Shown one piece after another: positions 1 through 11,170 of a stretch of 64,000 nt of DNA. A program made the translations under genes and the position numbers. The DNA is taken from NCBI GenBank assembly GCA_946902875.1, contig OX336344.1, positions 16,947,791 to 17,011,790 on the forward strand. The letters are read 5' to 3'. This DNA is from Nematopogon swammerdamellus. Lineage: Eukaryota > Arthropoda > Insecta > Lepidoptera > Adelidae. The notes under the pieces were generated by a model that was not told the origin of the DNA, made no database searches, and saw nothing but the letters and a program-made list of their open reading frames with translations. The first letter of the stretch is position 1, and each line of letters begins with the position of its first letter.

Positions 1-77
1 GTTTCATGAATATTCTAAATTTGAAATTTTTTATCTTTTCCGACCGGCCAGGTGCGCTTAATTTATTATGGTACGAG

Positions 78-120
78 CAAAGAGTTTGTATTACGTCGGC
101 GACGTAATTCAAACTCTTTG
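78..120. repeat. 43-bp hairpin mini-element flanked by 8-bp direct repeats
   Basis: CAAAGAGTTTGTATTACGTC is followed by its near-perfect reverse complement (one mismatch). GGTACGAG occurs immediately on both sides (70-77 and 121-128), like a target-site duplication. A second copy of the same inverted repeat is at 50659-50710. Confidence 0.75.
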
Positions 121-128
121 GGTACGAG

Positions 129-539
129 TACCATCGAGCTGGTCTGATGATGGAGACAGAAGGTGGCCATAGGAACTCCTAAACTACACATGATAAACCC
201 ATCGTGTTTGGGCTCGTTGCATTTGTCTTCACGAGCAATTTACTTTAGACCTAAGAGATTCTCAATTCGACGGTATGTTTTCTTTTTTTGGATCTTTGTT
301 ACGCGATTACTCCGTCAATTGTGGGCCGATTTTGAAAATTCTTTTTTTTTTTTATTTGAAAGGGGATAACCCTGAGGTTGTTGAAGTGAAAACTTCTTTA
401 GCGGCGCTTGGCACTTTTTAGGTGGGTAAAAAATGTATAATTCGCGACATCGCGTCAGCGTCATTTTTAAAATGAAACCTTAAGTCATTGCATTAAGGGT
501 TAAGTTAGAGTGGCACGGGATCTGCCGGCACTCCCGGAG
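129..539. other. No gene recognised
   Basis: Unassigned AT-rich sequence with a poly-T run near 344-356. No conserved reading frame or RNA gene was seen. Confidence 0.5.
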
Positions 540-548
540 TGCAACTGT

Positions 549-747
549 TCAGTAGGGTTCGGTAACACGTTTATGTCTGTCCATTCTACTAAGTTCTGCA
601 AAATGAATGTAGGGTTCCGTAACAAATGCATGTCTGTCTTTTCTACTAAATTTTACAATTTTCAACCAAGGTCCTCCGACGGTTATTTTATAATAAAAGT
701 AGGGTTCCGTAACACGTTTATGTCTGTCCATTCTACTAAGTTCTGCA
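549..747 (+). repeat. Three degenerate copies of a GTAGGGTTCCGTAACA unit
   Basis: Units starting near 553, 610 and 699 share GTAGGGTTCCGTAACACG, TATGTCTGTC, TTCTACTAA and TTCTGCAA. The first and third are nearly identical; the middle one is diverged. The open frames here are by-products of the repetition. Confidence 0.75.
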
Positions 748-1104
748 ACATCACCTACAACGTCCGTGATGTCAGCCCATAACACCGGGTAAACTAAGTG
801 CCATGTCAGTGCTTCCCCCTTTGATCGTGCTGACTACACTGAACTGGTCGGAAAACACAAACTATTTACATAGCCGTTTCGACCGACGTTTAATTCAGTG
901 CGGTGGTATCAACCCGGGCAGGTTAAAGCCTACCACCAAGTAAGATTAGGAGGGAAGGGACTTACAGTTTTACGAGGAATCCGAACCTCGGTCAGCCTCC
1001 AACGGTCAGCGGTCACCCATCCAAGTACTGACCGCACCCAGCGTTGCTTAACATTCAATAGCGACAGTTGACTGTCTGCACCACTGAGCTATCGAAGCTG
1101 ACGT
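748..1104 (-). mobile_element. SINE-A copy 1 (5S/tRNA chimeric SINE, subfamily 1)
   Basis: Read on the minus strand, the head has box A TAGCTCAGTGG, a 5S-like segment (about 1009-1052) and the T-arm CGAGG-TTCGGATT-CCTCG. The shared central domain and the TTATGGGCTGACATCACG-type tail follow. The tail is truncated. It is the same subfamily as the copy at 43803. Confidence 0.88.
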
Positions 1105-1144
1105 GGTCCTATTTTAATTGGGTCAAGATCGGATTGGAAAGCGA

Positions 1145-1181
1145 GGCGGAATCGCGAGGCCGAAGGCCGAGCGATTCCGCC
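1145..1181. repeat. Small palindrome GGCGGAATCGC / GCGATTCCGCC
   Basis: Perfect 11-bp arms surround GAGGCCGAAGGCCGA. The loop motif recurs in the 68-bp minisatellite at 52.8-54.0 kb. Confidence 0.75.
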
Positions 1182-1206
1182 GAGTACATTAATAGCAAAA
1201 AATTAC

Positions 1207-1612
1207 TAAAAAAAACTGTGAAATAAAAAAAAAGTTTTAAAAAACATAAAACCGACTTCCTAAAAAAAGTAAAACTAAAAAACTATTTAAAATAAAAATA
1301 TAAAAACCGCCTTCAAAAATATATGAAATAAAAACCTAAAAAAAAAAAGAACCCTAGAGTTGAAGGCGGTGCTAAAGCAAGCAAAAATGATGCATGAAAG
1401 AAAACATGAGTGGATGATAATATCCTTTGTGATTTGTGTAGCCTTTTTAGCACCGCCTTCAACTCTAGGGTTCTTTTTTTTTTAGGTTTTTATTTCATAT
1501 ATTTTTGAAGGCGGTTTTTATATTTTTATTTTAAATAGTTTTTTAGTTTTACTTTTTTTAGGAAGTCGGTTTTATGTTTTTTAAAACTTTTTTTTTATTT
1601 CACAGTTTTTTT
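1207..1612. repeat. Long near-perfect palindrome (about 168-bp arms, 69-bp loop)
   Basis: The left arm (1207-1376) and right arm (1446-1612) are reverse complements apart from homopolymer length. They include AACCGCCTTCAAAAATATAT and GAACCCTAGAGTTGAAGGCG. The arms are rich in A or T runs. This is a foldback element or a recent inverted duplication. Confidence 0.88.
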
Positions 1613-2385
1613 ATAACAGTTTGATCAGAAGTCGTTTGGAGTATGCTTCAGTTATATGGTCGCCTCACTATGCAGTCCACAGGGATCGCATTGAATCAGT
1701 ACAGAAAAAATTATTGAGATCCGTGTCATACAGATATGGGCATAGAAGAAGGCTCGTAACATAAAATGGTTAAATTAGTTGTCAGACGCGACGTATTTGA
1801 TGCTATGTGCCTGTATAATGTTATTCACGCTAGGCTTGAGACCAATATATTGTCAAAGATATGTTTCAATACGAGAGTAGGACAAATCAGACGTCCTAGA
1901 ATGTTTTACTTACCCGCATGTAAAAATAATATGGCGTACTTTAGTCCTATTCTTCGTATTTGTCGTACATACGAAATTATCAGGGATAAAGATGCAGATA
2001 TAGATATATATCATTACTCCGTAGCTCGGTTTAAAAAAAGTGTGACAACAGTTTTGTCTAACTTATCTTCTGAAGGTAATTAATTATAGGTATCAAAATT
2101 GTAGATTTAGATTTAGCCAGACGTCAAATTTTATATCTTGTTTATTTTCCTTTTTTGCTTTGTTTTTATTTCAATTTTTCATAGTTTAGAGATTGTTTAT
2201 GGTTTTATACTGAAAATATAGTATAGGTAGTCAACATTGTTTTTCGTTAGCACGTTAGTTAGCATGTTGTGTACTTTATTTTGGAGAGTTGACTGCTCCT
2301 GTAAACTGTTGTAGATAAGCCGTGTGTTTTGTCAACTTCTCTGCGAAAGTACCTAAAACAAATAAATAAATAAATAAATATATGA
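1613..2385 (+). mobile_element. 5'-truncated Jockey/CR1-like non-LTR retrotransposon, C-terminal ORF remnant
   Basis: From 1618 the frame reads SLIRSRLEYASVIWSP, the usual ending of the reverse-transcriptase region in these elements, then hits an in-frame stop near 1761. The frame continues one register over from 1766 (FDAMCLYNVIHARLETN and on to 2083). A 3' UTR and an AAATA-type tail at 2365-2385 follow. The copy is dead: truncated, with a stop and a frameshift. It starts directly at the end of the palindrome. Confidence 0.85.
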
Positions 2386-2589
2386 TCCAGTTATTATTTA
2401 AATTTCGATCGGGATAGCGCCATCTATGCGGTTTTCCTTACAACTTATACAATGGTTCGACTTCAAAAGATTCTCATAGATGGTGTCGGGCAGTGCAGCC
2501 AATGAGGAGCGTTGCAACTCCCATTCGTACCTACTTTCGTGAAGTTTAACTTTTTCTGAGTTAGGTCGCCATCCCAAAAGTTCGCTAAA

Positions 2590-2885
2590 AAGCTTCGCTT
2601 CAAAAATAATTTATTGACAACGACAAGCAATAATTTGACAACAGCTAACCATAACTAACAACAACTAACACTAATTGACAAACACTAACAATAATTGACA
2701 ACAACTAAACCATAACTGACAACAACTAACAATAATTGACAATAACACAGAATAATTTCACAACAACTAACCATAACTGACAGCTACTAACAATAATTTG
2801 ACAACTAACCATAATTGACAACAACTAAACCATAACTGACAACAACCAACAATAATTGACAGCAACTAACAATAATTAACAGAAT
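2590..2885 (+). repeat. Degenerate tandem repeat of about 20 bp, AATAATTGACAACAACTAAC type
   Basis: More than a dozen units alternate ATAATTGACAACAACTAAC and CATAACTGACAACAACTAAC with small indels. No coding signal. Confidence 0.85.
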
Positions 2886-3660
2886 TTACATGAAATGTGA
2901 AACAAAATGCCTACCATACCACTGTTTCTGTTCCTAGCATGCAACTATTATAAAATATGCATGTCTATAGCTACATACAAAGAGTACACCAGCTGAAACA
3001 ACAAAAACACTATCAACAATAATTAGCGGGAAATAAAACGCAGCGAGTGAAAAACATTCCGTTTTATCGATCACGTGACCGTAACGCGCCGCGCGAGAAT
3101 GAACGGATATAACGCTTTCGGAGTCGCCCGCCAGCGTGCCATTGAGTAGCCTAACTAAGGTGTTTTTCTTCTAGCTTCTTCTACCTACAAATATGTCTCA
3201 AATCAACATTTTAAAGATATATGTTGTTTTTGTGTCACAAGCCAACAGTTGCCACGTTTAATTTATAGGTCAACCCAACCCAATCATACTACAATGACAT
3301 TCTAAACTGCTATATTCAATTATTCGTTTTAGGTATGTGTGCCTTGTTTCGTTTTTTAAAAAGGTACATACGTGTTACCTAACATTGTATGTCCCCGGAG
3401 GGAGGTGGAAAGGTGCAGGCTGGTGGTTGCGGGGGAGGAGAGGAGCGGGTGGGCGCGGGGTCCGGTCGGCGGCGGCGTCATAGTGAGCGGCTTACGGTAC
3501 CGTTTATTTCGTTTTCATTGCAGCATTTCTCCGGGCGGTACCGTTACTGTAAACCCGCCGCCCGCACCGCCTCAGCCGCGCCGCTTGGAAAGTACACGCG
3601 CTCACTCGCACTTGCGCCTGCGCGTTGCAGCTTCCACCGCCCCGCCGAAACCTTAGGCAC
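2886..3660. other. Unassigned, with GC-rich tracts
   Basis: GC-rich stretches at 3085-3140, 3395-3475 and 3530-3650 stand out from the AT-rich surroundings. They could be regulatory or part of an untranslated exon, but no open frame resembles a known protein. Confidence 0.4.
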
Positions 3661-3765
3661 CTGTCAGGCCGGCATGGTATTCGCTACCCCCGCATACGAC
3701 CGAATGTCCAACGGCGTTGTTAGACACCTTATGGGTGACTCGGTGTCACAAAAATACTTAGGTGC
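3661..3765 (+). mobile_element. LINE-1 family 3' end fragment
   Basis: CAGGCCGGCATGGTATTCGC, CCCCGCATACGACCGAATGT and a stop followed by ACACCTTATGGGT match the 3' end of the LINE at 51931-52774, read in the opposite orientation. Confidence 0.8.
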
Positions 3766-3925
3766 ATACAGTCGGTAAGCATGTATGCGTCCACTGCTGA
3801 ACCTACGCCTCTCCAATTTTCCTCCAGTTCTCCCGGCGGCGGCATTCAGCGGTACCGAACCACTGCTTTCCGCCGACAACTTACTTGATGTCGTTGTCTC
3901 ACCTGGTGGCAATGGATGCATACAC

Positions 3926-4290
3926 GCATCCCGACCAACGGGGTAAACAGAGGAATTAGTGTTGTACTGCAAGAACTCTGATGAATTTACAACCACAGAC
4001 GAAAGAGCGCTTTTTCGCTCGTCATTAGTTGATTTGATTACAGCACAACACCGACCACCACGTTTAGCAGCAAAATATTAAGACTAAATAATTTATCAAG
4101 CAGAAGGAATGCACGAATACCGTTACCTACATACTGCACGCATGACTGTGGAGGACCGTGCCAAGGTGAGAGGTGGCTATCCGGTCGCTCTCTAGCACGG
4201 CATCTTCTCCTTATATCTTAGTCTCCTATTACGACATGCATGGTGATATATGTAGTGGACCTATTCACTTCAAGTACCATGCCGCACACA
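3926..4290. mobile_element. Foldback (inverted-repeat) element copy, diverged
   Basis: It carries GCACAACACCGACCACCACG followed by TTTAGCA, the body segment GGACCGTGCCAAGGTGA, and a TATCCCGAC-like terminus, as in the better copy at 60628-60998. The arms are diverged. Confidence 0.6.
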
Positions 4291-6337
4291 CAGTTACCAC
4301 ATCATTTTAAATATTTTTTTACAAATTCAACAAACACACATACGCCATTCTCGAACGAAGACGAGACTGCCCCTATCCGACTCAACTTAACCCTATCTTC
4401 ATGTGTGCAGGAGTAAATACTGGCTCGTTTGCCGTTCTCTTTGCGTAACGATGTTTGTGTGGTAGGTCGGTGCGGTGCGAGCGTGTCGGCGGCGGCGGGG
4501 CGGGCGGGCGCGGGCGATGTACGGTCGGCAGAGTAAATGAAGATACATTTGAAGAACCTTGTCACATTAAACAACTTGCAGTCGGTTGGAATTTTTATGA
4601 CACGGGCTTCGCGAGTTGAATATTATGCTGTCAGTATTACTGACAATAAACAATGATTGTAAAGTTTATGTAACGGGATAATTTCAAACTTAGACTCATT
4701 TGTTTCTGTGTATGATTTTAATGCCTTTGTTTGGCCATTGATTTGAATTGGATCTTAATGAGCTATCATTTTATAAAATCTCTCATATATAGATATGATT
4801 GTAGGAGTATCTATCGATTTCAATAACACCAACATAAATAGCTTGAACCCGTCCTTTTGCAACTCGAAAAGAGCGAGTAGGTACATTGGACACAGCATAA
4901 TTAAAAAAAGATTTTCATGATAAAAAGCATAAATCGGCGAAAAAAGATAAATGAACGATGAAATTCAATTTCTATCTGACTCTGACCAATCGATCAGCTG
5001 CTCGCACCTCTCAACGCCGCCGTGCAAGTGAAATAGTGTGAGTGAAAATTCTACAACTGTATCTCCACTTTTTTACCTGACGGTACAAACAGTGCGACCG
5101 ATAAGGTGGGCGCGGTAGTCGCGTGACCCCAATGACTAGACGCAGTCACGACGGAAGAATGCATTGTTAGTGTGTACGGTCGGAGCTGAAAGTGCGTTTA
5201 CACGTGCGTCGACTACTCCATTTCAGAGACTATTATACGCCTATTATAGCCATTGCAGGTGCGTTTTGGGTACTGTGGCGGAGTCGACTGAGTTGGACGA
5301 ATTTTTTTACTTACAGTAAGGATGTAATTATTTAGTTTTTATTATTTATTAGGTTAATTTTATTTAATTAGTTCTACTGACTGTGTCAAGTTTAATTTTG
5401 GTACGTATTATATAAAAAAAAATATTAAAGTTGTGTTATTTTTTTCGTTCAGTTCATTTGCAATACTGTTCCTGTATACAATGCACAAGTGCATTATTGT
5501 TAGGTTTCCGTACTCCGTACAGAAGTAGTACAAACATTTCCTCTAATTGGACCGTAGCCGTAGTCGCCCCAGCGGTACCCAGCACACTGGCTGCGTTGTC
5601 CCTCTGAATTTCGAGGCTAATTCACCGGCACATGGGTCACCAGAATTGTCGAGAAGCATATCGCCCAGCTTGTCGACGAACTCTTTTGATTCTGGTGCCA
5701 ACGCACCGAGGGTAAATTAAATTGAATCACACTATAATTTATACAAAAACGCGAAAATTTCCATTACTTGCAAGTAACAACGTTAATGTATGCATTGCAA
5801 GGCAACATTTCCAGGTTTGTTGACGCGGGTCAGGCAGTGTAAATGACTAATCATGAGTATACGCTTATTCATGACCTGTGACTGCCGATTGATTACTATT
5901 ATAATTAACATGTTAAAATGCATACACATTGCAGTTAGAGTAGTCAAACAAAAGCGTATTATATGTGGTAAGCACAGAGTATTTAGAGGGGAAATAGAGA
6001 CGTGGTAACTGAATGTTTAAAAATGTGATCGAAACTGTGCGAATTCTTTGACAACTACTCATATTGACTGACTGAATAGCAAAGTTTCTACGGGTGACCG
6101 GCGAGGCAGGGCGGGCGGCGCGCGGCGGCCGAACGTGGAATGTACGTCAATATTTGAATATCCTTATACCTCGAGAACCACTTTATCGATTTACATACGG
6201 TTTTCACTGTTACATTTTGCCACTTCTCAAGATGATTTTAGGCTATAAATCATAACACTACGGCATCGGTGGCCTGAGCTGTGAGCAAAAAGAGTGATAG
6301 GTAGCTAACCTGTCGCCCTTTAGCACGTCATACATGC
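4291..6337. other. No gene recognised
   Basis: About 2 kb of unassigned sequence. GC-rich patches occur at 4466-4520 and 6098-6135. No repeat family or conserved ORF recognised. Confidence 0.45.
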
Positions 6338-6605
6338 ATACCACACGCTCTATCCCGACAATCGGGATAAGGAGAGTAATCAGTGTTGTGCTGTAAAGAC
6401 CCCGCTAAATCCGCCGCACAACACCAGCCACCACGTTTAGCAAAGTATTAGGACAACATTACGTCACGTCTCATCAATTTAACACGTCATCTTCTCCTAA
6501 TCTCTAAGTCGCCTTTTACGGAATGCACGAGGAGAGGTACAGTGGGGCTATTATTTTTAAAGGTTATTACTTTTACCATGTAGGGCTACAGGCCCTACAT
6601 GGTAA
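6338..6605. mobile_element. Foldback element copy
   Basis: It starts with CTATCCCGACAATCGGGATA, contains CAACACCAGCCACCACGTTT and AGCAAAGTATTAGGACAA, and continues into the CAGTGGGGCTATT repeat also seen at 4200, 8500 and 24880. Confidence 0.65.
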
Positions 6606-8025
6606 AAGAAAGAGAAAACATTTGTGAATACAAAATATACAGGCTGTTCGGCAGGTAAGTGATGTCATTTGCAAGGTTTTGAACGATGATACCCTATGTC
6701 AGGTGTCACGTGGTATCGAGAAACGATTTGTTTTTCTTTATTTTTGAAAATTACCAAAAGCCCAGCTTTTGTATCAGCACGAAATAAAATGTATTGGATT
6801 TTACGACGTATCTCGGTTTTGAGAAAACTTATAATTTGATGAAGTTAATACCATGAAATGGACTTATGACCTCCTAAAGTCCCGTGGGCGAGTAAAATAT
6901 GACAGAATCTTAATTTTTAATTCATTTAAAAAAAAATTGACAGCAATTGAGAGCTTTGTTTTCTTTTAAAAATTTTGCTAGTTTACGCCCTTTCCAATGT
7001 ATATGTTATGGACCAAGTGATTAATGAGGGCATTATATATAATGCCCGGGCATTATGAATAATGACTAGTCAAATCGGGCCAAGTGATTAATTATTAAAT
7101 AAACGTCATTATTTATCATAGTGTCTGGTCATTATGAATACTGCTACGCTATCGTCGGGCAATTTGATAATTTAGGTACATTCGGCAAGGCGCGGGCGCG
7201 GGCGCGGGGATAAACCATGTCTATGTTTATTGGACCTAGTTCGTAGGTATGAGGTTGACAGGAAAGTGGTATGGGTGAATGTTTTGGTGGTTTAAAAAAA
7301 ATAACCAGGGTTAATTTATAGAAGAGGCATCTTCTATAAATTAACCCTAACCTTATGTTGAGGCGGCGCAGGTTTTGACATGAGGGCTATTCGTTGGTTT
7401 CATTGTCGGACATTAAAAGAATCTTAAATAAAACACGTATTTTTATTATCCTGCCCAATACGAGATAGACATTATTCATAATGCCCGGGCAATTTAATTA
7501 TTTCAACAGTAATCATCATATTGCCCTCTCATATTGGGCATTATGTATAATGCCCGGGCATTGTGTATAATGTCCAATTAATCACTTGGTCCATAACATA
7601 TATATATACAGTCATACAAATAATTCACTATGTGGCCAAAATAGGGACAGGGACCAGAACAGAACGACAACACGGGCACTTTGTCAGGGCCACTTATCGG
7701 TGGTCGCTACCCGTATTGAGAGCGTTTTCCGGAGTATTTTCTTTAGAACTTGTAACGGTCGCGCGGGCACTTTGCTCAATTCGAACTACTTCGCGTCTAT
7801 TGTTCATGTTTAGATTCTTGGAAATTATCCCTAATTTTGGTCACATAGTAAATGATTTGTATGACATGCGGTATACCGTTGGAAAGGGCATAAACTTTTT
7901 AAAGGTTGTTTTCCTTTAAAAAGCTCTCAATTGCTGTCAGTATTTTTTTTAAATGAATTATGATATTAAAACTCTGTAATATTTTTACTCGTCTTTGGAC
8001 TTTGGGAGGTCGCATAAGTCCTTTT

Positions 8026-8026
<1 letters not shown>

Positions 8027-8067
<41 letters not shown>
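8027..8067. repeat. (TA)n microsatellite
   Basis: About twenty TA dinucleotides directly precede the poly-T of the minus-strand SINE-A insertion. Confidence 0.9.
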
Positions 8068-8070
<3 letters not shown>

Positions 8071-8459
8071 TTTTGTTTTTTTTTTTTAATGGAACCTCAC
8101 ACAGTTGTCTACATCACCTACAACATCCGTGATGTCAGCCCATAACACAGGGCGAACTAGGTGCCATGTCAGTGCTTCCCTTCATTTCATGTCGGCTACA
8201 CTAAACTGGACGGAAAACACGAACTATTTACATAGCCGTTTCGACCGACGTTTCGTTCAGTGCGGTGGTACCAACCCGGCCGGGATAAACCCTACCACCC
8301 AGTAAGGCAAGAAGGGAAGGGACCTACAGTTTAACGTGGAATCCGAACCACGGTCAGCCTCCAACGGTCGAGCGGTCACCCATCCAATCACTGACCGCGC
8401 TCAGCGTTGCTTAATAACAGTTGACTAACCAACCGCGCCACTGCGCTACCGAGGCTGAC
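8068..8459 (-). mobile_element. SINE-A copy 2 (subfamily 2), near full length
   Basis: Poly-T (A-tail on the minus strand), tail, central domain, T-arm CGTGG-TTCGGATT-CCACG, 5S-like core and box A are all present. It is inserted in the right arm of the 6640-8861 element. Confidence 0.88.
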
Positions 8460-8560
8460 GAATTTTCTTATCCCTTAGTCGACTTTTACGACATGCGACG
8501 GGGAGAGATGCAGTGGGGCTATTCTTTTTAAGTACCGACCCCACACGGTACAAACATAAT
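8460..8560 (-). repeat. Dispersed repeat with CAGTGGGGCTATTC core
   Basis: TTATCCCTTAGTCGACTTTT, ACGACATGCG..GGGGAGAGATGCAGTGGGGC and GTACCGACCCCACACGGTAC match the inverse copy at 24841-24926. Confidence 0.65.
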
Positions 8561-8861
8561 AACTTAATGAAATAATATTTTTTCTAGAGCAAGGATATAT
8601 CGTAAAAATCTAATAAATTTTATTGCGTGCTGATCCAACCATAAACAAAAAAGATACAAGGGCATACATTTTGGAAGGTACCTTCCAAAATCTATGTACA
8701 AGGGTTTAAAGCTGGCGTTTTGGTAATTTTAAAAATTAAGAAAAAATCGTATCTCGATACCACGTGAAACTCACACCTGACAAAAGGTATCATGGGTCAA
8801 AACCTTGCAAACCCCACTTACCTACAAAAAAAAATTGTCGGTCGATGTGCCGAACAGCCTG

Positions 8862-9286
8862 TATAGCCGATTGATTGAGTAATTATTACAGTAAGTTTAT
8901 GTATATGTATATTATATGCACGTAAGGATGTATAAAGGCGCAGCAAGGTTCGGCCCCGCGCGCCTGCTTGTTGGCTATATCGACTGCTCGGCATATTTAC
9001 AGACTGTCAGTAGTGAAGCTGAATCGACAGTCAACACACGTGTGTGTCCGACCGATGCACTGAAAACTTCATTTACAAAATGGCGCTAGGCCTTATTGCG
9101 CGAGTTGTTTATGTATCAGAGATTGTGTTATGTGACGCGAATTTCACTTTACATAATAACTGCTGCGGGCTGTTACATAATCTCTTATCCTCATGTGATA
9201 TTACCAAATAATTTGGAAGCAGAGTAGATATGCGACGAAGGCGTGTCCGCGACACCGTAATATGGGCAGATGATTATTTTTAATTT
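8862..9286. other. No gene recognised
   Basis: Unassigned sequence with no conserved frame or repeat recognised. Confidence 0.45.
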
Positions 9287-9397
9287 TTGTTTTTTTTTTA
9301 ATGGAATCTAACGCGGTAGGCTCCATCACCTACAACATCAGTGATGTCCGCCCATAACACCGGGTGAACTAGGTGCCATGTCAGACTGGACGGAAAT
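9287..9397 (-). mobile_element. SINE-A copy 3, tail fragment
   Basis: Poly-T, then CATCACCTACAACATCAGTG, GCCCATAACACCGGGTGAAC and TAGGTGCCATGTCAG are followed by a jump to GACTGGACGG, indicating an internal deletion. Confidence 0.8.
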
Positions 9398-9567
9398 GGA
9401 ATGGGTGCGAGAGAGCGCGCGTGGATACAACAACTCTTTGGATTGCCCAAAAATCGCTGATGCGAATGTGTACGTACGTTCGTGTGTGTCAATTTGTGAT
9501 TGTATGCGATCGGAAACTGGCGACAGCGGTTCCGATACGAGTGGGCGTTCACGGCCACCACGGCACA

Positions 9568-9705
9568 TTTTTTTTATGTTACCCGATGTGGGTGGCTGAG
9601 TCGGAGGGGCCATAGCACATGCTCCGACCAGCCAATATCACCTCCGAGAAGGTAGGTGCCATACCGGAGACTTCCCTGGAGTGCTGGCTATGCTGGACCT
9701 GGAAG
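9568..9705 (-). mobile_element. SINE-B fragment (3' half)
   Basis: Poly-T followed by GGGTGGCTGAGTCGGAGGGG, CATGCTCCGACCAGCCAATA and TCACCTCCGAGAAGGTAGGT: the SINE-B tail in reverse orientation. Confidence 0.82.
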
Positions 9706-9850
9706 TGCATTAGAACATTTACATAAGGTGCAAAGGCGGACTTATCCCCTACAGAGATTTCTTACAGTCAACCTGAACCGGTCAATTACGTGGTGGTACG
9801 GAAACCTCGGTGCGCGGGTCCGACTCGCACTTTACCGTTTTTTTATTTTC
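9706..9850 (-). repeat. LINE 3'-end repeat joined to a CCGACTCGC-type repeat
   Basis: CATAAGGTGCAAAGGCGGAC and AGAGATTTCTTACAGTCAAC match the repeat at 13458, 38239, 39505 and 57668. It is followed by GGAAACCTCGGTGCGCGGGT and CCGACTCGCAC, as in the repeat at 42003. Confidence 0.65.
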
Positions 9851-10290
9851 GGAAAATCTTGGCGAATTGGTAAGTGTGGCATCCGATACACTTTACAGAG
9901 GTCCGCCCCGCCCGAGCCGGGCACTGGATCCGAATTAAAGCAGCTCTTCTACTAATTAGCATTTCTTCCAACTCATTACGCCCGAATCGCCGAGCGGCGA
10001 GCGAACAAATCTGGAAATATCGGTCGTAACTTAGCATCATCGGAGCGTTGAGCACTGTCGGAAGTTTTAAGCGCGGCGATTGTCCGAAGTTCGCCGAACA
10101 ACAACACTCGTTTGTGCGAAACTCGGCGAAAAATAGAAGTTACCGCGCCGATGCGGCTAAACAGTAGTGCTACGATTCCATTTCTGCATAGGTACGAAAG
10201 CGCGATTATGCGCCGTCTTTTCAGGCTTTGACAGTGGGATAGGGGAGGGATCGTGTCAGTTCTGATAGTTACCACTTAGGTTATAGAGTG
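9851..10290. other. No gene recognised
   Basis: Moderately GC-rich unassigned sequence. No homologous frame or repeat recognised. Confidence 0.4.
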
Positions 10291-10734
10291 TGTTGTAACG
10301 GCCACTACATTAAATTTAGGAAATGATTATTGGGAGCAATAGTAACAAAAAAGTCAAATAATTTTTTTCTGAATTCCCTTTAAATAAAGAGTTACAGTTT
10401 TCATACAACGAATTGATTAATTTAGTGTAAAAAGGTTCTAATGTTCCGCACGAACGTGGGAATAAAAGGCGCGCGGTGAGTGAGCGAGCAAGGACGAGTG
10501 CGCGGAGCGAGGGGATGCGCGGCGGCAGCGGCGCGGCGTGAGTTTTTCGACCACGACCGTTCCCGCGCCAGCACCCTTTCCCCGCGCGCGTCAAATTACA
10601 CTTGACGAAAACATAAATTTCAAAAATTAATATCACCAAAACTAGACACTTTAGAGAAACACTTTGTTCACTTTTTCGTCTCGGAAAAACATGAGGATTG
10701 CGCTGGCGAAATTAATGTACTGGCCGTTACAACA
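10291..10734. mobile_element. MITE-like element with TGTTGTAACGGCCA terminal inverted repeats
   Basis: The termini TGTTGTAACGGCCACTACAT and TAA (10291-10313) and their reverse complement (10712-10734, one mismatch) bound 444 bp with a GC-rich centre (10455-10590). No transposase frame. Confidence 0.7.
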
Positions 10735-10739
10735 GCCTG

Positions 10740-10774
10740 TATACAAACGTAGGCTATCGAGCTACGTTTGTATG
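10740..10774. repeat. Hairpin ATACAAACGTAG / CTACGTTTGTAT
   Basis: Perfect 12-13 bp arms around GCTATCGAG, just outside the MITE-like element. Confidence 0.7.
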
Positions 10775-11047
10775 TAAAGAGCGATAGATGACTATAGTTA
10801 CTCCCTTCGTGTCTTCAGTAAGGCAGAATACTTGATGTCCTAATACTTTAGGTACTGTACTGTACTGTAGGTGTATTCATAAGAATAAAACATGTATTCC
10901 TCCTACCTCTACCCATACTTCTTTTATTCCTCATTTGATTTGATTTTAGTAAGTTCGCTTTTGCGCCCTCTTGTATTTCTTGTTTCTTGTCGTGTACTGT
11001 AATTCTTTCAAATAAGTGCAATAAAGAGGTTCTATTATATGATATTC

Positions 11048-11170
11048 TACTTTGCTAAACGTGGTGGTCGGTGTTATGTTGTGATGTAATTTACTCACGT
11101 TATTGCAGCATAATTCCGATTACTCTTCTTACCCCGATGTGATATCTATCATACAGTGTGATGATAAGAA
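11048..11170. mobile_element. Foldback element arm
   Basis: TTTGCTAAACGTGGTGGTCG, GTAATTTACTC and CGATTACTCTTCTTACCCCG match the right arm of the copy at 60884-60996, with diverged ends. Confidence 0.65.

Larger units (their letters stand above)
6640..8861. mobile_element. Nested inverted-repeat DNA element with long terminal inverted repeats
   Basis: The left end CAGGCTGTTCGGCAGGTAAG and the right end (reverse complement CCGAACAGCCTG) define arms of about 370 bp. The arms are collinear (for example CTCGATACCACGTGA..CACCTGACA) and flanked by TATA on each side (6636-6639, 8862-8865). Inside are a second inverted repeat with GGACCAAGTGATTAAT ends (about 7000-7601) carrying several TGCCCGGGCATTAT motifs, a central palindrome (7306-7348), and a third inverted repeat (7609-7866). 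SINE-A copy 2 and a (TA)n run interrupt the right arm. No transposase frame was seen, so it is non-autonomous. Confidence 0.8.
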
